From assembly GCA_024114885.1 (NCBI GenBank), contig CP099421.1:1178001-1242000 (forward strand): a DNA stretch of 64,000 nucleotides. The letters are read 5' to 3'. The notes under the pieces were generated by a model that had not been told where the DNA came from, ran no database searches, and was given only the letters and a program-made list of their open reading frames with translations. Origin of the DNA: Septoria linicola. Lineage: Eukaryota; Ascomycota; Dothideomycetes; Mycosphaerellales; Mycosphaerellaceae. The position numbers and the translations under genes were made by a program. Below, one piece after another: positions 22,149 through 33,233 of this stretch (positions are counted from its first letter, which is position 1; each line of letters starts with the position of its first letter).

Positions 22149-24746
22149 CTATCGCAGCTCATCATTGATCTCTGCAAGAAGAGCCTGTATGTCAGGCGAT
22201 TGCGCTGTAGGCTTCCTGCTTTCCAAGTACAATGACGGCCCTAGCGCTTTCTGATTGTATTGACTTCTGAAGTCCGCGCCCAGCGTTAGCAGAGTTCCAA
22301 GCGCTGCCAGCGAGCGGAACTGGATGACACCATCTGAGGCGTACGGTCCTTCGTACTCCCCAAGTCGGAGGATGTCCATCAGGAGTACCCCAGCTCGAGC
22401 TTCGCGACGGGTTGCCTCATTCGCCGGTGCCTGACTCGTCAAGAGTACTGCGTAATTGAGGTAAAGAGTTGCAAGGGCTTTGAGCTGCGCTGGCGATTCC
22501 GGTCCGTCGATGAAGGGGCGGACCAGTTCCAGCACAGCGTCGTAAGTACCATCTACTATAAGGCGCCCAGCATCTGTCTTGAATAGATTGACAAGCAGTC
22601 GAAGCGCGTGCACCACGTTGTTGGCACTCTCTTGTCGAGGCTGCAACAACCCAGCTTGGTTGAGAATGTCGACGACCGTTCCACTACCACTGCTGGTCGT
22701 GCTGACGAACGATGGAGAGACAGCGAGCAGAGCAAGTACGCCCACTGCAGGCACTTTGCTCTTTGTTGGCCACGAAGATGCGACCTTTAGTAATGCATTG
22801 GTTTGCACGTCTGTCGGACGCGGATCTTGCTTATTCTGCAGCTGCGTCGATAGAGCCTTGAGTGCTTCAACCTCTTCTGGCTGTAGTGCCTGGTCTGTCG
22901 AGATTGTACCGGATGTACTCAATTCTTCGGACTTCTGTAGAATGATATTGATGGCATTGCTCGGATTCCCTTCGATAATGTCGACGTAAGATCGCTGTGG
23001 CAATTTTCGTTGACCAGAGACCGATGAAGAGCTTGCATCTCCAGGTCGATATCTGTTGTCACTGCCCCACGGGTCCCGGACCTGTTGTGGTGTGCTTGAA
23101 GAGCCCGAGCCTTGCCCAAGCTTGGCGCCCTTCGTGTTATCCTGAATCCAGTTGGCAACTTGCTCGTAGTAGGTCATCGGCAGCTCATTCCGCTCGAGGA
23201 ACTTTCGTGCCGCGTCCCATGCACTCTCTGTAAGGTTGTAGGGTAGCTTGAGTGGCGGCTTGCCATCCTCGATGTCGATGTCAAATATGTAGTCGTAATC
23301 CTGTCCGTCGTATGTCTTCTTCGCTGAGCCCGTGCCTTCTCCTTCGACGACCGTACCTATCTGCAATACGATTGGTCAACCGTGGTACCTCGAGACAGAA
23401 GAGTGGACTTACAAGATTCCATTGGCTCGTTGAAGCCGACCATAGATGAGCAGTGACACTTCCATCGTTTTCGCGAATGAAAAGTTGCTGTCCATCTTTT
23501 TGGCCCACTTGTGTTTGAAGTGCATCTATACATCAACTGGTCAGAACGCAGAAGAATGGCAAAAATGGTGTTTGGCTGCATATACCTGGACCTGGAAGAT
23601 TTTCCTTCTGGAATGGCTGCCCTTGAGCGGCAGTTTCTGCAGGTATCGCGTACATGCGATTCCGCTCGTCAAACTCTTGTAGCGTCTAGAACATTATCAG
23701 TCAAACAGATCACTTCGGCCGATTTCAATTCAGGTGCATACCTCCGCAGCGGCTTGTCGCTCTGGATCCCGGGTGAATACTCTGATGATGTTATCGCTGG
23801 CCCCGCTCACAATATCGCCAGTCTCTGGACACGCAGCCACTGTCCATATGCTTATGGCCGGATGTGTGATGGTTTGAATGCATTGCCCGTCTCTCCAGAT
23901 CTTGACAGTGCGATCTTCTGATGAGCTCACCAGGTCACCATTCGGCAGAATCGCCAAGCTGTAAATATACGCCGTATGTCCCTCCAATTCGCCAATAGGT
24001 TGTCCTTCCAGCGTCCACAATCGAATGACCTCATCGTTTCCTGCAGATGCGAAGGCGCCTCCTGACCAGTGGTTCGACGGCAGTTGAGCAAAGCATCGAA
24101 CAACGTCAGTATGTCCCTTGATCGCTTGCAAAAGTTTTCCGTTCATATCAAAGACTCGAACGATCTTGTCGGCACATGCGGTGAGAATGAACTTGTTCTC
24201 ATAAATCGAGAGACCCCAAACAGGTGCATCGTGACCTTTGAGCTCGGCTATCACGTTGCCTTCCTCCACGTCCCACAGGAATACCTGATTGTCCCATCCT
24301 CCGCTGACAACCTTGCTGCCATCGTCGGTCAATGACAGACAAGTGATGTTGCCCGCATGCCCAATAAGCATGCGGTGCGCGTCCTCGTCTGGCGGCTGGC
24401 CAACCTGCTTGACGAAAACGAACGTTTCTCGCCCACCGGCTGCAACTACACCCTTAGGAAAGTTCTGTGAAGGTGGGGCGTATGCCAGTCCGTTGAACCA
24501 GTGGGAGCCCTTGAGTGCGATCGTGTCGTCGAAAGTTGGCGGTTTGGGCGATGTAAGGCTCCATTGTCGGACGGTGTTGTCGCGTGAGGCGGAGAATATG
24601 AGGTGTCTGTTGGGAAATACTACAGCTCGGACCTACCGGAAAATAGATTGATTAGAGGGAAGGAAACACGGGAAGGTAGCTTTCGCATGGCTTACATCTT
24701 CGTCGTGGCCGCGCAACGTGGCCGACAGCTTGAAGTCGCCCGTCAT
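22149..24746 (-). CDS. DOA1: Doa1/Ufd3/PLAA ubiquitin-binding WD40 protein
   Basis: Cdc48 cofactor that binds ubiquitin and helps set cellular ubiquitin levels and mitochondrial or endosomal sorting. Five exons: 24746-24696, 24632-23742, 23685-23586, 23525-23413 and 23360-22149. All introns are GT-AG and the phases agree. The first two-fifths is a WD40 propeller (LRGHDED, LIGHAGNITCLSL, LKGHDAPVWGLS, IKGHTDVVRC, LEGHTAYIYSLA, SSSEDRTVKIW). The PFU domain follows after IGTVVEGEGTG (YDYIFDIDIEDGKPPLKLPY, then a WIQDNT). The PUL armadillo-like domain forms the C-terminus (DPWGSDNRY onward, ending EINDELR). The protein is about 788 residues, normal for the family. Confidence 0.95.
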
Positions 24747-26374
24747 GCTGTCGGCGGTGCAGGAGCAAGGAGTGATTGAATGTGTAAGGTGTATAGCTCC
24801 AAAATAATATCACCCGAGCTGTGGCGATGAAGTAGATCGGCCAGAAGAATTGTTTTCAGGCAAAGACGGGAGCTGTGTCAAACAGTCGAGAGAGCTCAAG
24901 CAACTGTGGCACCTTAAGTTAGTGGTGGTAGTCGCGATGATGTAAGCCCGTGCTCGCTCTTGCCCTCCTTGGCGCGTCCTTCCTCCTTGCACCTTCAGAC
25001 AGCCATTTTACACAATACAAAATTGCCCAATAAATTTTCACATTCTCTAGCACGGGAATGCAATTGAGGTCCTGGCGGTATCAGTTTCCATCAAGACGCG
25101 AGGTCCATGTCTGGTGTCGCTTACCTGAGCAGCACTCCCCATCCTGTAAACGCGTGATACGCGTCTCGGCCTAACATCCAACTGACGTGTCAGAGGCTAG
25201 ACATAGTTAACACACTCAGCGGGCTACGACGCAGAGGTCCAAAAGCTCAATCTCCTCTTCGCTGCGGCGACTGCGATTCACGACTGCAGGATGCAGATTC
25301 TAACGCACTACAAAAGGATGACCCGATTGCCGAGCCTGTAGGGTTAATACGGCATGGCAGCTGGAATGTCTCCCTCGAGTGTTCTGGCTCAAATGATGGC
25401 GAGGTCTGCAATGTCATCTCCACGGTTGAACTGACATCGCAAACAGGACGGACGCTGTCGAGTGTCAGGCCTTGAACGTGGCCAATCCTGGCATGACTGG
25501 TCATTACAGGTATGATGCCAGATTCTCGAAGCACGATTTGTTCGGGTTGCCCGGACATGCTTCTTCCACGCTGTTGCGCACAGTGTCCTGGTCGTGGCAA
25601 CAGGAGGAAGACCTCAATTGTCGACACTAAGGAGACCACGAGTGTGTATGTTCATACTTTGGTAATGCTGCCAACACCGTGAATCGAGACCTGATGTTGG
25701 CTGCGGAGCCATCGTAGTTACCCGGTGTTGCTGTACCTCAGCCGTGCCTCGATCTGGCAGTCCCAACTCACTCATCACGAATTGCTCCACAACACAACAG
25801 AAGATTTCCGTTCCCATTGCTCAGAACGCTTCTCTTCATGAGGCTGAGCTCACGCACTAGTCTCGACTCGGCCTGTTTCGTCCGTCGCAGGAGCCATCAT
25901 TTGTGGGAACGATTCAGCTGCATAGGGCCACAGCGGCCACGTGCGTGTCAAACGCTCGAAGCTAGACGTCGACCATTGGCCGAAGGCGGCAAGTAACGAA
26001 ACGAAGGGCGTCCAGATTTGTGGTTCACCACGCCAAGGAACGACCGTAGCTCTGGACAGGATCACGCGTCGATCCGGAGGGTGTGTGGACCACAACCATT
26101 GCTACCCTGTCTTCTTGCCCTCAGTGAGGTGAGTCTATATCTAGGATATACTCTCATCATCTTACTGTTCTCCTCGCGACTTGCGAATTGCTTCGCAACA
26201 TTGTTACAAGCCATCGAAGACCTCGTATCACGAGAATTAAATCCCACCCTGCTTCTGCGCCGAGACGAGGTGTGCTTCCTCAAATCGCAGGTCCCCACGA
26301 ATCGCCTGGACGGACCCCAACATCTCTACTGTACGCAGCCCACCTTCGTGAGACGGCCTGCGATTCCGCACATC
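24747..26374. other. Intergenic, about 1.6 kb
   Basis: Divergent promoter region between DOA1 (-) and the BTB gene (+). ORFs such as 25247-25639 (-) show no family features. No RNA gene or repeat found. Confidence 0.5.
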
Positions 26375-27340
26375 ATGGCACAGCCGTCAAATGCGACTGA
26401 ATCGCATGCACAAGATGAGCTTATGCATGCCTTAGCTGCGTGAGTTCTGTCGCCAGAGGCACATTTCGATACTATGAATGTTGCTAACGTCCTGGCGGAG
26501 GCTTCATATCGGTGGCAAATACTCGGATCTGACCATCAGGTGCGACCATCGGCAATGGGCAGTCCACAAAGCTATAGTGTGTCCAAGAAGTGGCTTTTTC
26601 GATGGTGCTTGTTCGCATCAGTTTCGTGAAGCCATGACTGGCGTGGTCGATCTCAGCGGCGAGGATGATCCAAATGCGGTGGAACAAATGATACACTGTG
26701 AGTTTTATGACGACAATAATCATGCTTTTAGACTGAATTCCGCACAGATCTATACTATCTCGACTACATGAGTGAGGACTGTCAACGAGGTGGTCACTTT
26801 GATGCTCGACACCGCAGAGCCACGCCAAAGGAAATTGATTTCTCACAAATCGAGGACCCACTCTTAGCACAAGCCGGTTTCTACGAAAAGCCCGCATCAA
26901 CCAAATCCACTACTACTGGAGGGAAAATCGACCAGTCGTCGTCCCTAGCTGGCGTCGGTGCGCCACAATATAACACCAGAGACCCATGCGACGATGAGCA
27001 ATCAGATACGAATGACGATGTTGAGTTAGGATCGAACCTGGTCCTGCACGCGCAGATATATGCTCTTGGAGAGAAGTACGACATTCCTTCACTCAAGCAT
27101 CTTGCCATACGAAAGTTTGAGGTGGCGGCTGCTTGTTACTACGATTCTCCAGAACTGGCCGATGCAATAGACTTCGTCTACCGATCAACCATCGACACTG
27201 ACAGAGGATTACGGAATGTTGTTTTACAGATGTTCAAATTGCACCCCCAACTCGCAAACACGCAAGACATCTATGCCACAATTCGAGATACACCTGGGTT
27301 GGCACTCGATCTGTGGAAGGCCGAGCGGGGACTGATCTGA
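26375..27340 (+). CDS. BTB/POZ-domain protein
   Basis: BTB/POZ proteins dimerise and often act as adaptors, for example for Cul3 ligases; the partner here is unknown. Three exons: 26375-26439, 26501-26697 and 26748-27340, all GT-AG with matching phases. The BTB fold is split between them: LHIGGKYSDLTIRC, then AVHKAIVCPRSGFFDGACS, then GVVDLSGEDDPNAVEQMIH and, across the second intron, YLYYLDYMSE. An acidic, Ser/Thr-rich insert separates this from LHAQIYALGEKYDIPSLKHLA, the usual last BTB helices. A helical tail contains DAIDFVYRSTIDTDRGLRN. About 284 residues; soluble; typical of the many single-domain BTB proteins in filamentous fungi. Confidence 0.85.
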
Positions 27341-28736
27341 AAACGCGGACAAGCCAGATACCCACATGGAGGAAATGATCGATCTAATCGCGGGACTCGC
27401 TAAATGGAAGGCAGTTCTGGGGCCTGCGACAGCAGTACGGGGCATGACTCAATCGCCACAATGCTGTAGGCATCGCTTCTGCCCGCAAGCTCTCTATTCA
27501 CGCCCATCTTGATTATGACATCCAATACATTATTCCGGACCTCGCTTACACCCCTGCGATGTTCGGAGCACCTTGGATCAAGCCGCAACCGAGTGTGCAG
27601 AGAATAGGACAACCACGCGTGACCGCGAATGCGATCTGCTCGAGGTCAAACTATTGCGCGACAAGTCGCATGTGGGGCCAGCTCTCCTAGCGTGCTGACT
27701 GCATGGAAGCACGCGACTGGTGTTCCACATCATGCGGACTACAGCATGATCCCACGATGCCGATAAGCGAAGACGTACAGCATGTGTGGGATGCATGTGT
27801 GGGATTCGACGTCCTCGACATCGTCTATCGCTCTACACGCATGACAGGATACGAACAGCAATACCAACGACGACAAGAGCTCGGTCGAAACATACAAGCC
27901 GATGTCATACTGTTGCACCCAGCATAGTAGCTCAATGGCAGCGTCAAAACACACTCAGGCATGCTCGTGAGTGGCTAGCTCACCCAACCCAGGTAGGGCT
28001 CGCGGGCACATTCTCGCTCTGAGTTTGAATTGCGTACGCTCTGCACTCCCAGAAGTAGTAATCGCAAAGAACTTTATTCTTCTCAGCCACTTCCGGTTCG
28101 GGAAACTTCTGGGTTCAGCCTGTGGGTTGAGTTTGTGGATGTCCGAAAACATGGCAGATCTTCCGCGGACTCCATTGCTCATTATGGACGATATCGAGCG
28201 CTCGTGCCGCTGGCCATGAGGCTAAGAAGATGGCGGTGCTTGATGTATGCATACTTGTCATTCTGTCAAGAGGTCCCTCTCGGGGCAGAACATTCGGGGA
28301 GTATCTCTCTTGTAGCCTCAACGATGTCGCTGGATGAGGCAAGCCAAGTATATCCTGTGATCGGCTCACAATGTACAGTATCACCTCTGTCAGATGCCAT
28401 CATTTGCCTACCACAGCTTGTGCTTCCTGGGCTAATGTTCTCGATGCTTACATTGAGGTTCGATATTGCTTTGGTTATCATTGGGTCTTTCTCAAGGAAT
28501 CGATCGGCAAGATTAACGTACGGTCTTGACTCTATAGACCTATACAGTCTGAGCTGGTAATGTGGAACGCCAGTTTCTAAGCCCTCCATAACAGCGCACA
28601 GTCACAAAATGCCCCCAGATTTATCAGACCTAAACAGGTCTCCCCAAACACCGCACGCCACGCCAATACGCAGAACCAAATAACGATTGCCTCCCAAGTG
28701 ATGTACAAAAAATCCGAAAGCTGTGCCTGGCTGGCA
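27341..28736. other. Intergenic, about 1.4 kb
   Basis: Between the BTB gene and the divergent velvet-like gene. An ORF at 27703-27927 (+) contains VLDIVYRSTRMTGYEQQYQ, loosely like DFVYRSTIDTDRG in the preceding BTB protein. This hints at a decayed partial copy but is too short to call. Minus-strand ORF 28266-28589 has no recognisable feature. Confidence 0.4.
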
Positions 28737-29429
28737 TCATGACCGCCCGTGCTTGCGGACTGTACCGCTAGTACTGCTTCCAGTGCTGCGACGCTCGACC
28801 TTGATCGATTCACTGTCTGCTGCAAGGACTGTGGTACCGCCAGAGGTGCCCGCTCCACCCATCTTGATAAGGCTGACGCGTAGGCGATACGATCCAGGTT
28901 GGCGGATCAGTAATTGTGGGAACGTCAAGTATCCAAGAGCGAGACGACAAGGTTGACTACGTGCAAGACTTGCCGCGATGTCATCCGGGCATTCGTGTAC
29001 AGAGTCAAACATCTTCTGTCCAGTCAAAGTACCGCACTCAACAGGCACTCGCTCGCCGCTTCTTGAGTCGGCGACTAATGATACCACGCCCATTAATCGT
29101 GAAGTGTCCATGTCCTGATACCTCGCCACCATCTCCGGGGACGGACACCTGAGACTGACCATGACGGATGTCTCTACGGTTTGGCCGAAAACGATGGATC
29201 TGGAAGGTTGGCCAATGACGTCGAGTTCGAATGTTGGACCCTCGGACCTGGGTATTTGAGATGACTCTCGTCGATGGCTTGGCTTTGAATCTGATGGGTG
29301 TCTCGAAGAGCTGTGTTTTGAGCGTTGTCGGTCATCGTCCCGGCGACTGCTGCTTCGGCTCTTGCTGCTGTCGACAGCGCGAGGTCCGCTCCCATCGCGG
29401 AGGTACGACTTTTGGTTGGACTCCGACAT
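28737..29429 (-). CDS. Divergent velvet-like protein
   Basis: A 230-residue single-exon protein. The first ~60 residues are Ser/Arg/His-rich and likely disordered (SKSRSSSRRDDDRQRSKH). The rest carries an abbreviated velvet-like pattern: FELDVIGQPSRS at the start, then DTSRLMGVVSLVADSRSGER, and GYLTFPQLLIRQPGSYRLRV near the end. These correspond in order to RRLMGTLVASP and FFVFPDLSCRSPGKYRLKF of the VelC-type protein in this window. The conserved ACGFGERDRRPIDPPP block is absent. I assign it to the velvet superfamily by this pattern only. It could be a structural relative without DNA-binding ability. It ends in a basic RKHGRS. Confidence 0.6.
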   Translation of the reverse strand: MSESNQKSYLRDGSGPRAVDSSKSRSSSRRDDDRQRSKHSSSRHPSDSKPSHRRESSQIPRSEGPTFELDVIGQPSRSIVFGQTVETSVMVSLRCPSPEMVARYQDMDTSRLMGVVSLVADSRSGERVPVECGTLTGQKMFDSVHECPDDIAASLARSQPCRLALGYLTFPQLLIRQPGSYRLRVSLIKMGGAGTSGGTTVLAADSESIKVERRSTGSSTSGTVRKHGRS

Positions 29430-32400
29430 TGTGAGGTGATTGGTCGTGTGGCAGAATGTTACAGTGATATGTCTGTTCGTAGTGTTTCAAGTCGAGTCCG
29501 AAGGGAAAGCAAATGGTTCCGCGGCCAATGAGTGACTAAGGTTGTGTTAACAGGGTCTCACCAAGTAAGCCACGATGGTATCAAGGTAGGAGCATAACCT
29601 TCTCGATGCACTGGGACACTTACTGTGGTGTAGTATGTAGTAACTTGAAACTCACGAACCAGAAAGGCGTCGATGTTGTTACGGAGATGCGGTGTGTTGG
29701 TGGAGAGTTTGGTAGGTTGGGCTGGAGTGTGTAAGAAGCTCTACCGGTCCGATGGGAGCTGAACCTTAGGAGTTATATACAACCTCACGACAACCACAGC
29801 CCTTCGGAAGATCTCTTTGAATCTCAAATTAGCACCCTGCTTCTTCCAATATTGAGATGCCTCGGATATCGTCATCTTCCGCCAGGATAAAGACTTGGAG
29901 AGAAACTGCTCGTTACAGGGCGTCCAGACGTCAGATCTGCCACTCTGGTTTCCACCAGCGCGACTCGGCAGCCCGCTTGCGATGCTCGATCGGGCGGCGC
30001 GCATGGCCACAGCAACACGATCTGAGGCTTGGGGAACACGGGAGCCTCGTGAGGGCGTGCGTGGTCTAGTGGTGGTTTGGAAGATGCTGGGCATTGACGA
30101 GGGCAAGCTGGGGCTGCAGTCCTGGACGAGCTGGAACGAGGCCCAAATTCATCTCGGCTCGCCTCAGACATGAGCTTGCGCTGAACTGGTCGCCTACTGA
30201 ATCGGCCGATCATGCGCAATCTGGACAAGAAGATGTGAGGACGTGATCTTCCCAGGCACCAGATCGGCCGGGTTCCCAACGCCATGGCACCGGAGGATGA
30301 TGCAAATGCCCTGCACGACATCGCAGTCCGCGGATGTAGCATTCCCAGTATCTACAAAGAGGACGGAAAGGCCTGGGCGCAAACATTGAATAACGGTTGA
30401 CCATTGCGCATTGCTGTTGCCAAATCCAGTGCCAGGGTGTCTCATGTCTGGACTGCGTGCGCCCTAGTACTACCACTGGAATAGTAGAGTAGCACTCTTC
30501 GCATCATTGTGGACATGAACTAGTTCCTCCGTGCGGTCGCTGCCGCCCGATCATTCGAAATCTGGTGGCAATCCGAGGAAATCCGTCATAAAAGCTCCTC
30601 ATCCCGCCCGTGAAGGATCGAGGGACGACAAGGGTGACACATAGCATCATTTCTCGAGTGGTAGATGTCGCGCAGCGAATAGCGGTACGCGTAGCCGCGG
30701 AAGACCTCCCGATGCGCCATTGTCAATCTGAGGGTGTCCCCAGTCCAGATCTATGGCGTGTGAGCGTTCAGGGCACAAGCGCCATACAGAGCGCTTCGGA
30801 ACAGATTATTCCTGCCCTTAGCAGGTAGGCTGATTGACGTGCATGTCCTTTAGCTGCCGATTTCTCCATTGGGAAGTCACACACTCCCTTCTTCAGGGTT
30901 TCTTGCCAGATCGCCCCGTCAAATAGAGGAGATCTTGGTACTGCGGATGATTTGCGCTCGATTGCAGGGCACGAACGGTCGTAGTACGCGTGGGACATCC
31001 TGCGACCTGTCAAATTTTGCTCGGTGCTGTCGAGATTCAGCGCCAATGTTGATGTCGTTGGCTTGGATGGATATCCTGGTATGCAATCCTGGCTTCTCGG
31101 CGACACTAGTTCTAGTTCTAGAAGCAGATCCTGGTTCGTTCTCTCAGAGGAAATCTGGCCACATGACAGCAACAGAGGTGCGCATCGAGACGCACGATAT
31201 CATGGGCCTTGCAGCACACGATCGCGCCCACAAACGTTGCTGCTCTGAGAGACACCCTTCAAGACAGCTGTGCGAGGGACTGAAGACGCCGAATCTGCAG
31301 AGTAAACCGTTCGAGTCCCATGGCCTGCAACACGGCGGCAATAGCGTATGCTGTACAACTATGGCAGAGCTTCCCCGACGCAGGTACCATCACACCTACC
31401 GCCTTTGGCATATTCAGTCTGGTTGGTCCTGTAACACCGGTTGTTTGCGTGCAGCACGTGTGCTCATGGTGGCCCAGCAACATTGGTGGCGTTGCCACCA
31501 GGTCCTATGAATCGCTGCTGAGGCTGCGAGCTGCATCTACTCGATTCCGGGACCGTGGCTAATCGTGCGCGTCAACCACTATGCCGGAAGCTCTGTCGAG
31601 TAGCTGTACAACAGACATGAGCACTCTCCTCATTCGTTCCACTCTGATCGAGGCTGATGTGGCTGCAGGATCCGGCTGGTCATTGTGGGTGCTCATGGCG
31701 TAAGCCGTATTTAGTGCCGTCATTCAGGACTTCGCCTTCTTGATGGCAAGCAGCTATTAGCACAAATGGCAATACGGCAGAGGCAGAATTTCATGTGGTC
31801 CGCCACCATGAGCAACGAGAATACCGCTGTTTCGCCCGTTCTGATGAGATGGATTCCAAATCTATTGTGGATCGCATCTCTCCTGGACGCCCTTGGCAAC
31901 CTACACTAATGATAATCTTGGAACGATGAGCGAGGCGTGCTGGGTGTCAGTTTGATATGGGCTTCGAAGTACTAAATAGGAGCTTGTTGGACTTGGCGAG
32001 GCTGCCCTCTTCTCATGTGGTCCTCCAAGGCTCTCGTCGCAGTGAGAGGTTCGTCATTGATTTGTTCATGTCGCGTTATAGGTACTGTTCCTGAGCTTTG
32101 CCAATGCGATGTTGCCTCAGTTCTCTCGCAGACTTCAGTCGCTTTCTCCAGAATTGTTCTGGCACTGAAGTAGCTGTAGTGACTTGGTGAACACAGGTGT
32201 TATCGAGATGGGCCGCGAAGCCTTCCCAAATGATGCTACATGTTGTGCTGGGATCGAAAGTCATGGCAAGTGAACTCACAGATGAGGTAGTCACGACTCT
32301 CAGCCCAAGGCATTAGCGCGAACGGGAGATCACTGCAACCTCGTCTGCGTGTCCATCGCAGTTCCACGAGAAATCTAGCACACATGACCTGCGTTCTTTA

Positions 32401-32611
32401 CCAGCACAAAGCACACAATATCACCACTATGGCAGCTGCGAGGCTATGATCACTAGATCATTTGCAGAAACGATCTGCAAACGGAGCTTTAGATCTTCTG
32501 TTGGCGTCTGATCATTAGCAGCATGATCTCCACAATATAAAATAGGACGTCAATAAGGTACAAGCCACGAGCAAAGTTCATCGAGTGCTATGGTGTCACT
32601 ACGACAATTGC
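29430..32611. other. 3.2 kb with no supported gene
   Basis: Upstream of the velvet-like gene. Overlapping ORFs at 29741-30342 exist on both strands. The most protein-like piece is WTPCNEQFLSKSLSWRKMT (minus, near 29900), without a recognisable family. No mobile-element signature and no RNA gene found. Confidence 0.45.
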
Positions 32612-33070
32612 TCACTGCTTCAAGAGATGCGGTAGAAGAAATACAGAAATGTTCGCTTGCTTATGGCATGTGCAAGTGAAGCTGGTGGCTTTGAGCGACC
32701 CGGCCTGTGGAAGCATTAACGTTTCTACTCCCGGGCCGCCGATCTGTTTTGCGACGGAGCTTCTAGACCGTTCTTGGGCGCGTTCTTCTGTGTATGCTGG
32801 CGGCGACTCGTTGCGGCTTCTGCTTGAATGTGACTGTGAAAATGTTTCTGGCTCGATCCCCTTCTCGCTGTTCAACTGGGTGGAGCGTGAGGTATCCTGC
32901 AGTAGCTGGGATGGCGGCTGATCGTGAGGAGTTGATGCTGCATTGCTCGTATCCGCTGATGGGTGTTGTTTTCGAGTGAGCTCTGTGAAGCAACTAGATA
33001 CAGCGTGAAGGTGGCAGAGAGGTTGTGAGCCCCCGGAGTTCTGCTCACCGATCGCGAGCCATCTCGCCAT
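32612..33070 (-). CDS. Weak hypothetical Ser-rich protein
   Basis: A 152-residue ORF starting MARWLAIGEQNSGG. It is Ser/Thr/Gln-rich and contains a PPAY motif (SRNESPPAYTEERAQERSRS) of the kind bound by WW domains. A stretch after MARWLAI has good intron signals (G|GTGAGC ... CTTCACAG) and its removal keeps frame, giving about 130 residues. No family recognised. It lies just beyond the 3' end of SPT8 on the same strand. It could be a real small gene or chance. Confidence 0.3.
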   Translation of the reverse strand: MARWLAIGEQNSGGSQPLCHLHAVSSCFTELTRKQHPSADTSNAASTPHDQPPSQLLQDTSRSTQLNSEKGIEPETFSQSHSSRSRNESPPAYTEERAQERSRSSVAKQIGGPGVETLMLPQAGSLKATSFTCTCHKQANISVFLLPHLLKQ

Positions 33071-33233
33071 CTTCGGAGACGCCCTGTTCGAATTTGGTCA
33101 GCTACAGGAGGCCAGAAGTTGCGAGGATTTCAGGATCTGCTTGGAGCAAAGACTTTTCAATAATCTGGGTATCATCGCAGTAACCAATTGCGCCAGCCCT
33201 TGCCAATCCATAGTGTCTAGCACGCTTCAACGA

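Noticed and set aside
27925..28000. tRNA-like start (tagctcaatggcag)
   Set aside because: Resembles a D-arm box A, but no matching acceptor stem, anticodon stem or GGTTCGANTC box B follows.
29741..30342. Overlapping ORFs upstream of the velvet-like gene
   Set aside because: Open on both strands with Arg/Pro/Ser bias; no family features.
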